From assembly GCF_918698115.1 (NCBI RefSeq), contig NZ_CAKKLV010000004.1, positions 62,001 to 126,000 of the forward strand: a DNA stretch of 64,000 nt, given 5' to 3'. The position numbers and the translations under genes are program-made. Positions 1-7,583 of this stretch are shown here, in pieces. Origin of the DNA: Peribacillus sp. Bi96. Its GTDB lineage: Bacteria > Bacillota > Bacilli > Bacillales > DSM-1321. The notes beneath the pieces are model-generated. The model was not told the DNA's origin. It made no database searches and worked only from the letters and a program-made list of their open reading frames with translations. Within the stretch, counting starts at the first letter, position 1. Each line of letters opens with the position of its first letter.

Positions 1-2
1 GA

Positions 3-416
3 GAATTGGCGGAGCATTTAATTCATAAAATCAATCAGGAGTATGGACGGAGCATAGAGGGAATCACTGCAGAAGCTATACATAAGATGCAAATCTATAA
101 CTGGCCAGGGAATGTGAGGGAACTGGAAAATATTTTAGGACGGGCGATCATTTTCATGAAATTGAACGAGACGATCATTGATGTACAGCATATTCCGGAC
201 TTTATCGAATCGATTCCAATAATACAGGAGAAAGACTCAATGGAGCCATCTGGCTACGTATCGGGCAGACCGCTCTCGGAGATAATAGACCAGTATGAAG
301 CAAAAATCATTCAGCAAGCTATAAATACACACAAAGGAAATAAAACACTTACGGCAAAAGTGCTGGGGATTTCGGTTAGAAATCTATATTACAAAATGGA
401 AAAATTCGAACTGTGA
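3..416 (+). CDS. bkdR: BkdR, sigma-54-dependent activator of branched-chain amino acid degradation (3' part only)
   Basis: This is the C-terminal end of a bacterial enhancer-binding protein; the gene runs off the left edge of the window. The end of the AAA+ domain is visible as a WPGNVRELEN motif about 34 residues in. It is followed by a Fis-type helix-turn-helix at the C terminus (TAKVLGISVRNLYYKM). Such proteins bind upstream DNA and use ATP to open sigma-54 promoters. Its place directly upstream of bcd and the bkd genes, and the -24/-12 promoter in the gap, match B. subtilis BkdR, which responds to isoleucine and valine. The N-terminal sensor region is not in the window, so identity rests on context and the C-terminal motifs. 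Confidence 0.88.
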   Translation, partial: ELAEHLIHKINQEYGRSIEGITAEAIHKMQIYNWPGNVRELENILGRAIIFMKLNETIIDVQHIPDFIESIPIIQEKDSMEPSGYVSGRPLSEIIDQYEAKIIQQAINTHKGNKTLTAKVLGISVRNLYYKMEKFEL

Positions 417-604
417 ATATACTTGCATGCTAAAAATTGCACACTATGAAAAAAACTGCGTGGAATATTCTGATTTATTTTAATTTAAGTGTAAGTCCAC
501 TTCTAACATGAAATTTTTTTAAATCTGGTATAGGCTATAGTTGTTCACCTTATTAACCAGCATCTCCTTTTTTTGGTTATAAAGGCTCTCGCATTTCAAT
601 TTAT

Positions 605-620
605 TGGCATGTTATTTGCA
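605..620 (+). promoter_or_regulatory. Sigma-54 (-24/-12) promoter of the bcd-bkd operon
   Basis: The sequence TGGCATGTTATTTGCA carries GG at 606-607 and GC at 618-619, exactly 12 bases apart, as needed for sigma-54. Transcription would start near 631 and give a leader of about 150 bases before bcd. The activator would be BkdR, encoded just upstream. The rest of the 417-784 gap is AT-rich and shows no ORF I believe in; an activator site is expected there but I could not pick one out. Confidence 0.85.
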
Positions 621-784
621 TATTTAAAGGTACATGGATTTTCCAAGGGAACCATTCCCAATGGGGAAAATATCATGTGATTAGCGGATTTCATTTAAAA
701 AGAACGTAGTAGCCAGTAAGAATGAGGAGTAATGCAATGTCCTCATATCTGACACGAATTAAAACATCTAGGGAGGATTTCTTT

Positions 785-1882
785 ATGGAAATTTTTAAAT
801 ATCTTGAGAAGTATGACTACGAACAACTGCTGTTCTGTCAGGATAAACAATCGGGTTTGAAAGCGATTATTGCCATTCATGATACAACATTGGGACCTGC
901 ACTTGGCGGCACACGGATGTGGACGTATGCTTCTGAAGAAGATGCCATAGAAGACGCTTTAAGGCTTTCAAAAGGAATGACATATAAGAACGCAGCTGCC
1001 GGCTTGAATTTAGGCGGAGGAAAAACCGTCATCATCGGCGATCCGCGCAAGGATAAAAATGAAGAAATGTTCCGTGCATTCGGTAGGTATATCCAAGGGC
1101 TTAATGGACGTTATATAACAGCTGAAGATGTAGGGACGACGGTCGAGGATATGGATCTCATCCATGAGGAAACGGATTTTGTCACTGGGATTTCCCCTGC
1201 ATTCGGTTCTTCAGGTAACCCGTCCCCTGTAACTGCTTATGGGGTATACCGCGGTATGAAAGCTGCTGCAAAAGAAGCATTCGGCACTGATTCTTTAGAA
1301 GGCAAGGTAGTTGCAGTCCAGGGCGTCGGGAATGTAGCTTATAACTTATGCCGTCACCTTCATGAGGAGGGCGCTAAGTTGATCGTTACGGATATCAATA
1401 AAGATAGTGTGGCCCGTGCGGTTGAATCCTTTGGGGCGACAGCAGTGAATCCTGATGAAATTTATGGGGTTGAATGTGATATCTATGCTCCATGTGCATT
1501 AGGGGCTGTCATAAATGATCAAACAATCAATAAAATCAAGGCGAAAGTCATTGCAGGTGCAGCCAATAATCAATTGAAGGAAGCTGTTCATGGTGATCAA
1601 ATACATGAAAAAGGTATCATATATGCTCCTGATTATGTCATTAATGCAGGTGGAGTCATCAACGTTGCTGACGAGCTTTTAGGGTATAATCGGGAAAGAG
1701 CCCTTAAAAAAGTGGAAACGGTTTATGATACCATTGAACGAGTCATTGAGATTGCAAAACGTGATCAAATTCCAACCTATAAAGCAGCTGATAGGATGGC
1801 AGAAGAGCGAATTGCACGTATGAGGAACTCCAGGAGTCAATTTTTACAAAATGAAAAGCATATTTTGAATGGACGAAAATGA
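785..1882 (+). CDS. bcd: Leucine dehydrogenase (branched-chain amino acid dehydrogenase)
   Basis: The enzyme deaminates leucine, valine and isoleucine to 2-keto acids using NAD+, the first step of their breakdown. The protein is 365 residues, the usual family length. It has the Glu/Leu/Phe/Val dehydrogenase catalytic region (GGGKTVI, with the catalytic Lys in KGMTYKNA) and a Rossmann dinucleotide site (VQGVGNVA). I chose ATG 785 because GGGAGG lies 7 bases upstream and the protein then begins [14 protein letters not shown], as homologues do. An in-frame ATG at 722 has no ribosome site. It is the first gene after the sigma-54 promoter. A hairpin after the gene separates it from lpdV, where B. 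subtilis carries buk. Confidence 0.95.
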   Translation: MEIFKYLEKYDYEQLLFCQDKQSGLKAIIAIHDTTLGPALGGTRMWTYASEEDAIEDALRLSKGMTYKNAAAGLNLGGGKTVIIGDPRKDKNEEMFRAFGRYIQGLNGRYITAEDVGTTVEDMDLIHEETDFVTGISPAFGSSGNPSPVTAYGVYRGMKAAAKEAFGTDSLEGKVVAVQGVGNVAYNLCRHLHEEGAKLIVTDINKDSVARAVESFGATAVNPDEIYGVECDIYAPCALGAVINDQTINKIKAKVIAGAANNQLKEAVHGDQIHEKGIIYAPDYVINAGGVINVADELLGYNRERALKKVETVYDTIERVIEIAKRDQIPTYKAADRMAEERIARMRNSRSQFLQNEKHILNGRK

Positions 1883-1902
1883 TTTTAGTTGTACGAGATT
1901 TT

Positions 1903-1938
1903 AATTCCTGTGTTTTTTTAACGAAACACAGGAATTTT
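1903..1938 (+). terminator. Hairpin between bcd and lpdV (partial terminator or processing site)
   Basis: AATTCCTGTGTTT at 1903-1915 pairs perfectly with AAACACAGGAATT at 1924-1936. Only a short T-run follows. The stem could stop part of the transcripts, or stabilise bcd mRNA, so that dehydrogenase exceeds the keto acid complex. The B. subtilis operon has buk at this position. Confidence 0.6.
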
Positions 1939-2011
1939 CAACATTGATAACGTAATAAACATAATGCAAGTAAAAATAGTGACTATCTTTTATTAGTGAG
2001 GAGGAGTGGTT

Positions 2012-3433
2012 TTGGCTGAAGAATTTGACCTCGTTATCCTCGGAGGAGGAACAGGCGGGTATGTGGCAGCGATAAGGGCTGCTCAATTAGGATTGAAAAC
2101 TGCTGTCGTGGAGAAAGGCAAGCTCGGCGGAACGTGTCTACATAAAGGCTGTATCCCTTCGAAAGCACTTTTACGGAGTGCGGAGGTTTATCAGACTGCA
2201 GTGAAAAGTGACGAATTCGGTATAGTTACCGGGGATGTAAAGGTAGATTTCCTTAAGGTGCAGGAAAGAAAGAATAAAGTGGTTGATCAACTCTATAAAG
2301 GTGTTCAACACTTGATGAAACAAGGAAAGATAACGGTTTATGAAGGGTTAGGACGGATTCTTGGTCCATCGATATTTTCACCGATGCCCGGAACAATTTC
2401 CGTGGAAATGAACAATGGCAGTGAAAATGAAATGCTTATTCCTCAGAATGTCATCATTGCTACCGGTTCGCGTCCAAGGACCCTGCCCGGATTACAGATT
2501 GATGGGGAATTGGTACTAACATCCGATGAAGCTCTAAACCTTGAGAACTTGCCAAAATCAATCATTATTGTAGGCGGGGGAGTTATCGGCATTGAATGGG
2601 CTTCGATGCTGAATGATTTTGGTGTGGATGTGACAGTGCTTGAATATGCAGATAGAATCATACCGACTGAAGATCACGATATTTCCAGTGAGATGCTTAG
2701 ACTCCTAACAAAAAAAGGCGTCAAATTCGTTACAGGTGCGAAAGTATTATCGGAAACTCTGAAAACGGATGTCTCAGTATCCATTTCTGCTGAAGTAAAC
2801 GGTTCGGTAGAGGAATTCACAGCTGAAAAAATGCTGGTTTCCGTAGGAAGATCAGCAAATGTTGAAGGGATCGGCCTGGAAAATACAGAAATTGTGAAGG
2901 AAAATGGTTTTATTGAAACCAATGAGTTCTTCCAAACGAAGGAAACACATATCTATGCGATTGGTGATTGTATCGGCGGTTTGCAGTTGGCTCACGTTGC
3001 CTCCCATGAAGGAATTACAGCTGTTGAACATATGGCAGGTAAAAAGCCGGAACGGATCGATTATTCACTGATTTCAAAATGTGTGTATTCTAGCCCTGAA
3101 GCTGCAAGTGTCGGTTTGACGGAAGAACAGGCAAAAAAGGAAGGCTATGAGCTTAAAGTGGGGAAATTCCCATTCCGTGCAGTTGGTAAGGCCCTGGTAT
3201 TCGGGGAAGCGGATGGTTTTGTCAAAATCATTGCCGATAAGAAAACGGATGATATCCTTGGCGTTCATATGATAGGACCACATGTTACGGATATGATTTC
3301 TGAAGCAGGGCTTGCAAAAGTGCTTGATGCGACACCTTGGGAGATAGCAAAAACAATTCATCCGCATCCAAGTCTTTCTGAAGCAATCGGCGAGGCGGCG
3401 CTTGCTGTCGATGGACTTGCCATTCATTCATAA
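2012..3433 (+). CDS. lpdV: Dihydrolipoyl dehydrogenase, E3 of the branched-chain keto acid dehydrogenase
   Basis: A flavoprotein that reoxidises the lipoyl group of the branched-chain 2-oxo acid dehydrogenase complex with NAD+. The 473-residue protein has the N-terminal FAD motif (GGGTGGY), the redox disulfide in GGTCLHKGCIPSK, a central NAD motif (GGGVIGIEWAS) and the C-terminal catalytic HPHPSLSE. I chose TTG 2012 as start because the AGGAGG ending at 2005 is then well spaced and the protein begins MAEEFDLVILGG. GTG 2006 would sit directly on the ribosome site. It is the E3 of this operon by position, followed by both E1 genes and E2. Confidence 0.94.
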   Translation: MAEEFDLVILGGGTGGYVAAIRAAQLGLKTAVVEKGKLGGTCLHKGCIPSKALLRSAEVYQTAVKSDEFGIVTGDVKVDFLKVQERKNKVVDQLYKGVQHLMKQGKITVYEGLGRILGPSIFSPMPGTISVEMNNGSENEMLIPQNVIIATGSRPRTLPGLQIDGELVLTSDEALNLENLPKSIIIVGGGVIGIEWASMLNDFGVDVTVLEYADRIIPTEDHDISSEMLRLLTKKGVKFVTGAKVLSETLKTDVSVSISAEVNGSVEEFTAEKMLVSVGRSANVEGIGLENTEIVKENGFIETNEFFQTKETHIYAIGDCIGGLQLAHVASHEGITAVEHMAGKKPERIDYSLISKCVYSSPEAASVGLTEEQAKKEGYELKVGKFPFRAVGKALVFGEADGFVKIIADKKTDDILGVHMIGPHVTDMISEAGLAKVLDATPWEIAKTIHPHPSLSEAIGEAALAVDGLAIHS

Positions 3434-3454
3434 AGAATAAGGTCAGGAGGTTTT

Positions 3455-4453
3455 ATGATGGTAGAAAAACGTCATGAACAATTAGGCTTAAATGAGGAAA
3501 CGGTTTTAGATATGTATCGGACAATGCTTTTGTCCCGCAGGATTGATGAACGGATGTGGCTGTTGAACCGGTCCGGGAAAATTCCTTTTGTGATTTCCTG
3601 TCAGGGGCAAGAGGCAGCACAAGTAGGGGCAGCGTTTGCACTGGATCGGCAAAAGGATTATGTACTTCCTTATTATCGGGATGTGGGTGTGGTACTTACC
3701 TTCGGGATGACCGCAAAAGACTTAATGCTATCTGGTTTTGCGAAAGAAGAAGATCCCAATTCCGGCGGACGCCAAATGCCTGGACATTTTGGTCAAAAGA
3801 AAAATAGGATCGTCACTGGTTCATCCCCTGTAACCACACAGGTGCCACATGCAGTTGGAATTGCGCTAGCAGGGAAGATGGAAGGTAAGGATTTAGTAAC
3901 ATTCGTAACGTTTGGGGAAGGTTCATCCAATCAGGGCGATTTCCATGAAGGTGCCAACTTTGCAGGTGTGCATAAGCTACCGGTCATTTTCATGTGTGAA
4001 AATAATAAATATGCCATTTCCGTGCCTATTTCGAAACAGTTATCATGTGAGAATGTTTCCGATAGGGCGATTGGCTATGGAATGCCTGGAATAACAGTGG
4101 ATGGCAATGATCCATTGGAAGTGTATGCAGCCGTGAAAGAAGCGGCGGACCGTGCACGAAGGGGAGAGGGCCCTACCCTTGTTGAAACCGTTTCTTACAG
4201 GCTTACGCCTCATTCCAGTGATGATGATGACCGAAGCTACCGTACTGCGGATGAAGTGGCCGAAGCGAAAACAAAGGATTCCATAAAGACATTTGGAGCG
4301 TATTTAAGAGAAGCGGGAATCATGGATGATGATCTTGAGAAACAAATGAATGATGAAGTCATGAAAATAGTGAACGAAGCAACTGATTATGCTGAAAATG
4401 CTCCATATCCGAAGGCTGAAAGTGCGATGACTCATGTGTATGCACAAAAGTAA
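3455..4453 (+). CDS. bkdAA: 2-oxoisovalerate dehydrogenase E1 alpha subunit
   Basis: The thiamine-diphosphate-binding alpha subunit of the branched-chain keto acid decarboxylase. It converts the keto acids of Val, Leu and Ile to acyl groups carried on lipoyl-E2. The TPP motif is seen as GEGSSNQGDFHEGANFA ending in CENNKYA, about residues 153-190. The phosphorylation-loop region (TPHSSDDDDRSYR) is also clear. Length is 332 residues, near the B. subtilis protein. AGGAGG lies just upstream; ATG 3455 and ATG 3458 are both possible, 3458 being the better spaced. It follows lpdV by about 20 bases in the same operon. Confidence 0.95.
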   Translation: MMVEKRHEQLGLNEETVLDMYRTMLLSRRIDERMWLLNRSGKIPFVISCQGQEAAQVGAAFALDRQKDYVLPYYRDVGVVLTFGMTAKDLMLSGFAKEEDPNSGGRQMPGHFGQKKNRIVTGSSPVTTQVPHAVGIALAGKMEGKDLVTFVTFGEGSSNQGDFHEGANFAGVHKLPVIFMCENNKYAISVPISKQLSCENVSDRAIGYGMPGITVDGNDPLEVYAAVKEAADRARRGEGPTLVETVSYRLTPHSSDDDDRSYRTADEVAEAKTKDSIKTFGAYLREAGIMDDDLEKQMNDEVMKIVNEATDYAENAPYPKAESAMTHVYAQK

Positions 4454-4465
4454 GGGGGTAATAGA

Positions 4466-5449
4466 ATGCCAGTGATTTCATATATAGATGCCGTAACAAT
4501 GGCAATGAGGGAAGAGATGGAACGTGATTCCCGTGTATTCGTATTGGGAGAAGATGTTGGGAAAAAAGGCGGGGTCTTCAAAGCTACTAATGGTTTATAC
4601 GACCAATTCGGTGAAGCCCGGGTCATTGATACCCCGCTTGCTGAATCTGCAATAGCAGGAGTGGGGATTGGAGCAGCCATGTATGGGCTACGGCCAATAG
4701 CAGAAATGCAATTTGCTGATTTCATCATGCCTGCCATTAACCAAATTGTCTCAGAGGCAGCCAAAATTAGATATCGTTCTAATAATGACTGGAGCTGTCC
4801 TATCGTAATCCGTGCTCCATATGGGGGAGGAATTCATGGAGCTCTTTATCATTCACAATCGGTTGAAGCGATCTTTGCTAATCAGCCAGGTTTGAAAATT
4901 GTGATGCCTTCCACTCCATATGATGTCAAGGGATTGCTTAAAGCTGCCATTCGTGATGAAGATCCAGTGCTTTTCTTTGAACATAAACGAGCCTATCGCT
5001 TGATTAAGGGTGAAGTGCCCACTGAAGATTATGTACTTCCGATCGGAAAAGCGGATGTGAAAAGGGAAGGGGAAGACATTACGGTCATATCCTATGGACT
5101 TTGCGTGCATTTTGCCCTTCAGGCAGCAGAAAAATTAGCAGCAGATGGAATCTCTGCACATGTTCTGGATTTGCGTACCGTCTACCCTTTAGATAAGGAT
5201 GCTATCATAGAGGCAGCATCTAGAACGGGAAAGGTTTTACTGGTCACAGAGGATAATAAAGAAGGCAGCATTATAAGTGAGGTCGCAGCCATCATTGCCG
5301 AGCATTGCCTTTTTGATTTGGATGCCCCGATAAAACGATTGGCAGGACCTGATGTACCTGCCATGCCATATGCGCCTACGATGGAAAAACATTTTATGGT
5401 GAATCCTGATAAAGTGGAAAAAGCGATGAGGGAATTAGCTGAGTTTTAA
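4466..5449 (+). CDS. bkdAB: 2-oxoisovalerate dehydrogenase E1 beta subunit
   Basis: The beta subunit that pairs with BkdAA to form the E1 heterotetramer. It shows the transketolase pyrimidine-binding region (VFVLGEDVGKKGGVFKAT, then DTPLAESAIAGVGIGAA) and a C-terminal transketolase domain (VLDLRTVYPLDKDAI). Length is 327 residues, typical of the family. An AAGGGGG ribosome site sits ahead of ATG 4466. The stop codon lies next to the start of the bkdB region, so the genes are tightly linked in one transcript. Confidence 0.95.
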   Translation: MPVISYIDAVTMAMREEMERDSRVFVLGEDVGKKGGVFKATNGLYDQFGEARVIDTPLAESAIAGVGIGAAMYGLRPIAEMQFADFIMPAINQIVSEAAKIRYRSNNDWSCPIVIRAPYGGGIHGALYHSQSVEAIFANQPGLKIVMPSTPYDVKGLLKAAIRDEDPVLFFEHKRAYRLIKGEVPTEDYVLPIGKADVKREGEDITVISYGLCVHFALQAAEKLAADGISAHVLDLRTVYPLDKDAIIEAASRTGKVLLVTEDNKEGSIISEVAAIIAEHCLFDLDAPIKRLAGPDVPAMPYAPTMEKHFMVNPDKVEKAMRELAEF

Positions 5450-5475
5450 TGACTGTTAAGAAGGAGGAACGATTC

Positions 5476-6765
5476 ATGGCTATGGAATTAATGAAGATGC
5501 CTCAACTGGGCGAAAGTGTCACAGAGGGAACCATCAGTAAATGGCTTGTAAAGCCTGGAGATCATGTAACGAAATACGATCCGTTAGCTGAAGTGATGAC
5601 GGATAAAGTAAATGCTGAGGTTCCTTCTTCCTTTACCGGCATCATCAAAGAATTGAAAGCGGATGAGAATCAAACGTTGGCAGTCGGAGAAGTCATTTGC
5701 TCGATTGAAGTTGAAACGGCAAAGACGGATAACGAAAATGAAGGGCAAGAGATTTCTCATGGAGAGGAAAACGCTGATGCAGCCGTAACAAGAGATATAC
5801 AGCCGCCAGTGGGAGAGCCGTCAGGAAAAGCTCGCTTCTCACCGGCAGTGTTAAAACTCTCCCAGGAGCATGGGATCGACCTTTCAAAAGTAAAAGGAAC
5901 GGGAAGTGAGGGGCGGATCACACGTAAAGATTTACTGAAACTTGTTGAATCCGGCACACTTCCTAAGGCGGATGAACCTGCAGCAATATCCGATTCGACT
6001 CATGAAGAGATTGCCCCTCAAGTTAATCGTCAAACCAGTTCAGTAACAAACGTACCGACTGTTGCAGGCGACAAGGAAATAGCGGTTACCGGCATACGTA
6101 AGGCAATTGCGTCCAATATGTTAAAAAGTAAGCACGAAATTCCGCATGCTTGGACAATGGTGGAAGTTGACGCAAGCAATATGGTAAAGTTGCGTGATAA
6201 TCTCAAATCCGATTTTAAACAAAAAGAAGGATATAACTTAACGTATTTTGCCTTTTTTGTAAAAGCGGTCGCTCAAGCTCTTACCGAATTTCCAGAGCTC
6301 AATTCGATGTGGGCAGGCGATAAGATCATTCAAAAGAAAGAAATCAATATATCAATAGCTGTTGCAACGGAAGATGCCCTATTTGTCCCGGTCATAAAAA
6401 ATGCTGATGAAAAATCCATTAAAGGGATTGCAAGGGAGATACAAGAACTTGCATCCAAAGTGAAGGCAGGCAAGTTAAAAGCAGAGGACATGCAAGGTGG
6501 CACGTTCACTGTCAATAACACTGGCTCATTCGGTTCTGTTCAGTCCATGGGAATCATCAATTATCCACAGGCAGCTATTTTACAAGTTGAAACGATTGTA
6601 AAACGGCCAGTGGTCATCAATGACATGATTGCTGTACGAGACATGGTGAATCTCTGTTTATCACTGGATCATCGTGTTTTGGACGGACTGGTTTGCGGCC
6701 GTTTCCTTGCAAGGGTTAAGGAGATCATTGAAAAGATTTCCAAAGATAACACGCCCATATATTAA
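5476..6765 (+). CDS. bkdB: Dihydrolipoyl transacylase, E2 of the branched-chain keto acid dehydrogenase
   Basis: The E2 core of the complex, which moves branched acyl groups from lipoate to coenzyme A. Domains in order: an N-terminal lipoyl domain with the lipoylated lysine in EVMTDKVNAEVPS (about residues 36-48), a charged linker, a peripheral-subunit-binding domain (RFSPAVLKLSQEHGIDLSKV), a second linker, and the acyltransferase domain ending in the catalytic LDHRVLDG. I chose ATG 5476 because AAGGAGG is 9 bases upstream. An in-frame ATG at 5449 overlaps the bkdAB stop but lacks a ribosome site. It is the last gene of the operon. Confidence 0.95.
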   Translation: MAMELMKMPQLGESVTEGTISKWLVKPGDHVTKYDPLAEVMTDKVNAEVPSSFTGIIKELKADENQTLAVGEVICSIEVETAKTDNENEGQEISHGEENADAAVTRDIQPPVGEPSGKARFSPAVLKLSQEHGIDLSKVKGTGSEGRITRKDLLKLVESGTLPKADEPAAISDSTHEEIAPQVNRQTSSVTNVPTVAGDKEIAVTGIRKAIASNMLKSKHEIPHAWTMVEVDASNMVKLRDNLKSDFKQKEGYNLTYFAFFVKAVAQALTEFPELNSMWAGDKIIQKKEINISIAVATEDALFVPVIKNADEKSIKGIAREIQELASKVKAGKLKAEDMQGGTFTVNNTGSFGSVQSMGIINYPQAAILQVETIVKRPVVINDMIAVRDMVNLCLSLDHRVLDGLVCGRFLARVKEIIEKISKDNTPIY

Positions 6766-6771
6766 AAAATT

Positions 6772-6806
6772 AAAGGAGGATAACCTTAATGGTATCCTCT
6801 TTTTTA
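6772..6806 (+). terminator. Terminator of the bkd operon
   Basis: AAAGGAGGATA pairs with TATCCTCTTTT across a short loop and is followed by a run of T. It ends transcription after bkdB. The intron relic begins directly after the T-run. Confidence 0.8.
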
Positions 6807-6808
6807 TG

Positions 6809-7116
6809 GTGTGCCCGGCATGGGTCTAATCTATACGGTGCGGCTCTCACCATGAAGGCGGTAGTGGTGGCTTCATGAAAGGTATAATTGGATGAGCAGC
6901 CAAAGGTTAACTATGAGAAATAGATGCATGATCCTACCTGTAAAAGAACGTCTTTCGGTCGAAGTCAAAGAAGATCCATAAGCTTTGAATCAGGGAAACA
7001 ACAGAACCAAAGTAAATAGAATGACAATACTAAGTAAGACTTAAACTGATCTGCCGTTTCCTGAACCATATGGTTGTATGAGAGGGAGGAGGCTAGGCGC
7101 CTCCTTCTACTCGATT
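6809..7116 (+). mobile_element. ORF-less group II intron relic
   Basis: The 5' end reads GTGTGCCCGGCATGGGT, the form of a bacterial group II intron start. It is followed by further domain-I-like stretches (CTATACGGTG, ATGAAGGCGGTAGTGG, GGTATAATTGGATGAG). About 250 bases on, ATATGGTTGTATGAGAGGG and a GGAGGAGGC/GCCTCCTTC stem ending in CTACTCGAT resemble domains V and VI and the 3' end. Nothing between them codes for the usual reverse transcriptase/maturase, so most of the element has been deleted. The identification is from memory of intron consensus sequences and needs a covariance search. Confidence 0.55.
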
Positions 7117-7316
7117 AATCTGTACCTATTAATGGAATAAAATTCTATTCTATGTAGAAAAACATCGACAAATTTTTTTTTTATGCTTATTATTTTATAG
7201 AGAGCTGTTCTAATACACAACTGACTCTAACTCATAAAAGATAATACATTGTTGATTATTTTAATAGCTGGGCATTGGTCTTTGTAAAAAAGCAATCATT
7301 CATCCTTATCTGTGTG

Positions 7317-7378
7317 CAAAACCGGACAATTTCTTGTGTATAAGATACATTTCTTTTTATTGTTCACAAAAATGGACA
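7317..7378 (+). promoter_or_regulatory. Two direct repeats upstream of the mut promoter, possible activator site
   Basis: CAAAACCGGACA at 7317-7328 recurs as CAAAAATGGACA at 7367-7378, ten of twelve bases identical and exactly 50 bases apart. They lie about 55-115 bases upstream of the -24/-12 element, where an enhancer-binding protein would bind. The link to BkdR or any other activator is inference. The rest of the 7117-7583 gap is AT-rich and shows no gene. Confidence 0.35.
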
Positions 7379-7430
7379 CTTTTTTCATTTGTTAACACGT
7401 GAAAGCAATCTCTTCAATGATATTATCTTT

Positions 7431-7446
7431 TGGCATTATTTTTGCA
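7431..7446 (+). promoter_or_regulatory. Sigma-54 (-24/-12) promoter of the mutA-mutB-meaB operon
   Basis: TGGCATTATTTTTGCA has GG at 7432-7433 and GC at 7444-7445, the strict 12-base sigma-54 spacing. It closely matches the promoter ahead of bcd at 605-620. Transcription would begin near 7457, giving a leader of about 125 bases. This suggests the mutase operon responds to an enhancer-binding protein, most simply BkdR. Confidence 0.8.
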
Positions 7447-7500
7447 TATTGAAATAAGGAATATATTTTTATCAGATCAAATTGATGGGAGGGTAGTTTT

Positions 7501-7570
7501 CTTATCTAAACTGACTGAGCGTTCGTTCTCCCGAAGAATGGGTAGGTCGTTTTAAACGTCAGACGATAAG
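7501..7570 (+). promoter_or_regulatory. Long-range stem in the mutA leader
   Basis: CTTATC...CTGAC at 7501-7515 pairs with GTCAG..GATAAG at 7560-7570, closing a loop of about 45 bases just before the mutA start. The 3' arm lies where a weak ribosome site would be expected, so the fold could limit translation. I do not recognise it as a known riboswitch; in particular I see no cobalamin-riboswitch core. Confidence 0.4.
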
Positions 7571-7583
7571 AAAGCGATTACAG

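Noticed and set aside
7457..7583. Cobalamin riboswitch ahead of the B12-dependent mutase
   Set aside because: The leader is only about 125 bases and lacks the conserved cobalamin-box sequence; only a simple long-range stem is seen.
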